NCBI GenBank assembly: GCA_041552055.1
Contig: JBFELO010000207.1
Location: forward strand, 1 to 6,861
Origin: JBFELO01 sp041552055
Lineage (GTDB): Bacteria; Acidobacteriota; Thermoanaerobaculia; Thermoanaerobaculales; Sulfomarinibacteraceae
Direction: 5' to 3'
Length of the DNA: 6,861 nucleotides
Numbering within the stretch: position 1 is the first letter of the stretch; each line of letters begins with the position of its first letter. The position numbers were made by a program, and so were the translations under genes. A model generated the notes under the pieces. It did no database searches. It saw nothing but the letters and a program-made list of their open reading frames with translations, and was not told the DNA's origin. Below, one piece after another: positions 5,733 through 6,861 of this stretch.

Positions 5733-5800
5733 TTTCTCCACTGGGCGCGTGGGGGACTTGATCCTTGTACCTTCCTCCCTGCTCCTGGGTGGGTGGGGGA

Positions 5801-6808
5801 TTACAGTTTCACCAGCATTTTCCCGACATTCGCGCCGCTGAACAGCCCGAGAAACGCCTCGGGTGCGTGCTCGATGCCCTCGTACACCGTCTCTCTCGAC
5901 TTCACACGGCCGTCGGCGATCCAGCCGGCCATGTCCTTTCGGAAGTCGGCGTAGCGGGTCATGTGATCGGAGACGATGAAACCTCGCAGGGTCAACCTCT
6001 TCGTGATGGCGACGATCATTGACCGCGGGCCCTTCGGTGGGATGGTGGCGTTGTACTGGTCGATCATGCCGCACAGTACCACCCGGCCGAAGTTCTTCAT
6101 GTGCATGAGCGCAGCCTCGAGGTGGTCGCCGCCCACGTTGTCGAAGTAAAGGTCGAAGCCGTCGCGGGCCACGGTCGGGAGGTACCCCATGAGGTTGCCG
6201 GCCGTCTTGTAGTTGTAGGCCGTATCGACGCCCACGTCATCGGTGAGCCACGCCACCTTTTCGTCGGAACCGGCGCTGGCCACGACGGTACAGCCTTGGA
6301 TCTTGGCGATCTGACAGGCGACCGAGCCCACGGCCCCTGCAGCACCGGAAACGAACACGTGATCCCCCTCGCCAAGCCCACCGATCTCGAGCATCCCTAC
6401 CCAGGCGGTGAGCCCCGGCATGCCGAGGGTTCCGAGATAGGTCTGGGGTGGTGCGAGCGAGGGGTCGACCTTGGTGAGACCGACGTCCGAGCTCACGAAA
6501 GCTTCCCGCCATCCGAGATGGTTCAATATGTGATCACCCTCGGCGAAGTCGGGGTGGGCCGACGACTCCACGACTCCGACCGCCCCCCCGTCCATCGGCT
6601 GGTCGAGCTGGAACGGTGGCACGTAGCTCGGGCGGTCGTACATCCGGCCGCGCATGTAGGGATCGACCGACATCCACAGGTTGCGCACCCGCACCTCGCC
6701 CTCGGACGGCTCGGGCACCTTCGTCTCGACGAGCTCGAAGTCGTCGACCGTGGGCACCCCCTGGGGGCGGTTCTTGAGGTGGATTTCGCGGCTGGTCAGC
6801 TCGGGCAT
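5801..6808 (-). CDS. NADP-dependent medium-chain reductase, PTGR1/CurA type
   Basis: This cytosolic zinc-independent oxidoreductase belongs to the medium-chain dehydrogenase/reductase superfamily, in the leukotriene B4 12-hydroxydehydrogenase / curcumin reductase group. Members reduce activated carbon-carbon double bonds (enones, enals) with NADPH. The 335-residue length is typical. The N-terminal GroES-like domain carries the group signature VDPYMRGRM (48-56). The Rossmann fold begins with VFVSGAAGAVGS (151-162, the AxxGxxG nucleotide loop) and includes FDLYFDNVGG (218-227). No zinc-binding cysteine/histidine set is visible. The C-terminus GLFSGANVGKMLVKL is characteristic. The start is ATG 6806-6808 with GGAGG five bases upstream (6814-6818); an in-frame TTG at 6820 overlaps that site and is rejected. 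It converges on the secreted protein gene. Only 53 bases of upstream sequence are visible, so no regulation can be read. The exact substrate is unknown. Confidence 0.93.
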   Translation of the reverse strand: MPELTSREIHLKNRPQGVPTVDDFELVETKVPEPSEGEVRVRNLWMSVDPYMRGRMYDRPSYVPPFQLDQPMDGGAVGVVESSAHPDFAEGDHILNHLGWREAFVSSDVGLTKVDPSLAPPQTYLGTLGMPGLTAWVGMLEIGGLGEGDHVFVSGAAGAVGSVACQIAKIQGCTVVASAGSDEKVAWLTDDVGVDTAYNYKTAGNLMGYLPTVARDGFDLYFDNVGGDHLEAALMHMKNFGRVVLCGMIDQYNATIPPKGPRSMIVAITKRLTLRGFIVSDHMTRYADFRKDMAGWIADGRVKSRETVYEGIEHAPEAFLGLFSGANVGKMLVKL

Positions 6809-6861
6809 GGGATCCTCCAATCGCGTCGGAAGGTCATGGTCGCACGGAGGTGGCGTGGGAA

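Larger units (their letters stand above)
5518..5733. repeat. Long imperfect inverted repeat with no spacer
   Basis: The arms 5553-5621 and 5622-5690 align without gaps: 20 of 26 positions match in the outer type I blocks and 25 of 43 in the inner part (45 of 69 overall, counted by hand). Chance would give about a quarter. Eleven of the inner mismatches are transitions. The match continues outward through AGATCC and CCCGCCC after a three-base indel (5531-5552 against 5691-5709), then into type II blocks. The symmetry axis lies between 5621 and 5622, inside a palindrome. Transcribed from either strand this would fold into a hairpin of roughly 100 pairs. It is not a recognised insertion sequence and has no transposase. 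Confidence 0.75.
5412..5800. other. Repeat-rich intergenic region between convergent genes
   Basis: These 389 bases separate the stop of the secreted protein (plus) from the stop of the reductase (minus). I see no credible gene. Open frames across it on both strands merely translate the repeats, giving strings such as NHQGTKTQR and PQMTQMGAD. It contains three type I and three type II repeat copies plus a central palindrome, listed separately. No U-tract intrinsic terminator is apparent, although the long inverted repeat could act as a bidirectional transcription barrier. The segment 5739-5800 shows nothing notable apart from poly-G runs. Confidence 0.75.

Noticed and set aside
5518..5733. 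Possible insertion sequence or MITE with target duplication
   Set aside because: There is no transposase, and I could not identify a clear direct duplication at the ends. It is kept as an inverted repeat of unknown origin.
4671..6074. A 467-codon minus-strand open frame across the secreted gene and the repeats
   Set aside because: It translates the repeat cluster and the antisense of two real genes. The apparent peptide motifs come from the repeats and show no domain.

Overview
The window is GC-rich bacterial chromosome with five confidently recognised genes, two weaker short reading frames and one repeat-rich intergenic region. The base composition, the menaquinone-type bc complex and the general look of the secreted protein would suit an environmental lineage such as Acidobacteriota. 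That placement is a guess from memory, because nothing in the window (no rRNA, for instance) fixes it.

Left half (22-4254, all minus strand). A four-gene transcription unit reads right to left. A good sigma70-like promoter (4226-4254) and a short GC-rich 5' stem-loop precede typA/bipA, a ribosome-associated GTPase (GTG start at 4192). After 22 bases comes a long cytochrome b, then one base later a membrane-anchored Rieske iron-sulfur protein, then, overlapping by ATGA, a GxxExxY family protein with a PD-(D/E)XK nuclease-like core. Cytochrome b and Rieske form the quinol-oxidising core of a bc complex. The cytochrome c subunit is not in the window. The order b then Rieske, and an APWY sequence in place of PEWY at the Qo site, are both worth noting.

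Middle (4193-4709). This divergent intergenic region holds the typA promoter, a possible 72-residue secreted peptide (4373-4591) and an 11-codon leader frame (4678-4713) whose stop overlaps the ATG of the next gene. That gene (4710-5411, plus strand) encodes an unrecognised secreted protein with a signal peptide and a charged C-terminal helix.

Right (5412-6808). Between two convergent genes lies a dense cluster of two short motif families: type I (AACCGCAAAGACGCGAAG-like) and type II (CCGCAGAT repeated at 9-10 base spacing). Part of it is a long imperfect inverted repeat of about 216 bases whose arms meet exactly at a central palindrome (5614-5629). A type I copy also supplies the N-terminal codons of the GxxExxY gene more than 5 kb away. 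The last gene (5801-6808, minus) is an NADP-dependent medium-chain reductase of the PTGR1/CurA type.

The most interesting idea in the window is a possible link between the GxxExxY nuclease-like protein and this repeat family. What is seen is the shared sequence. A functional link is inference.
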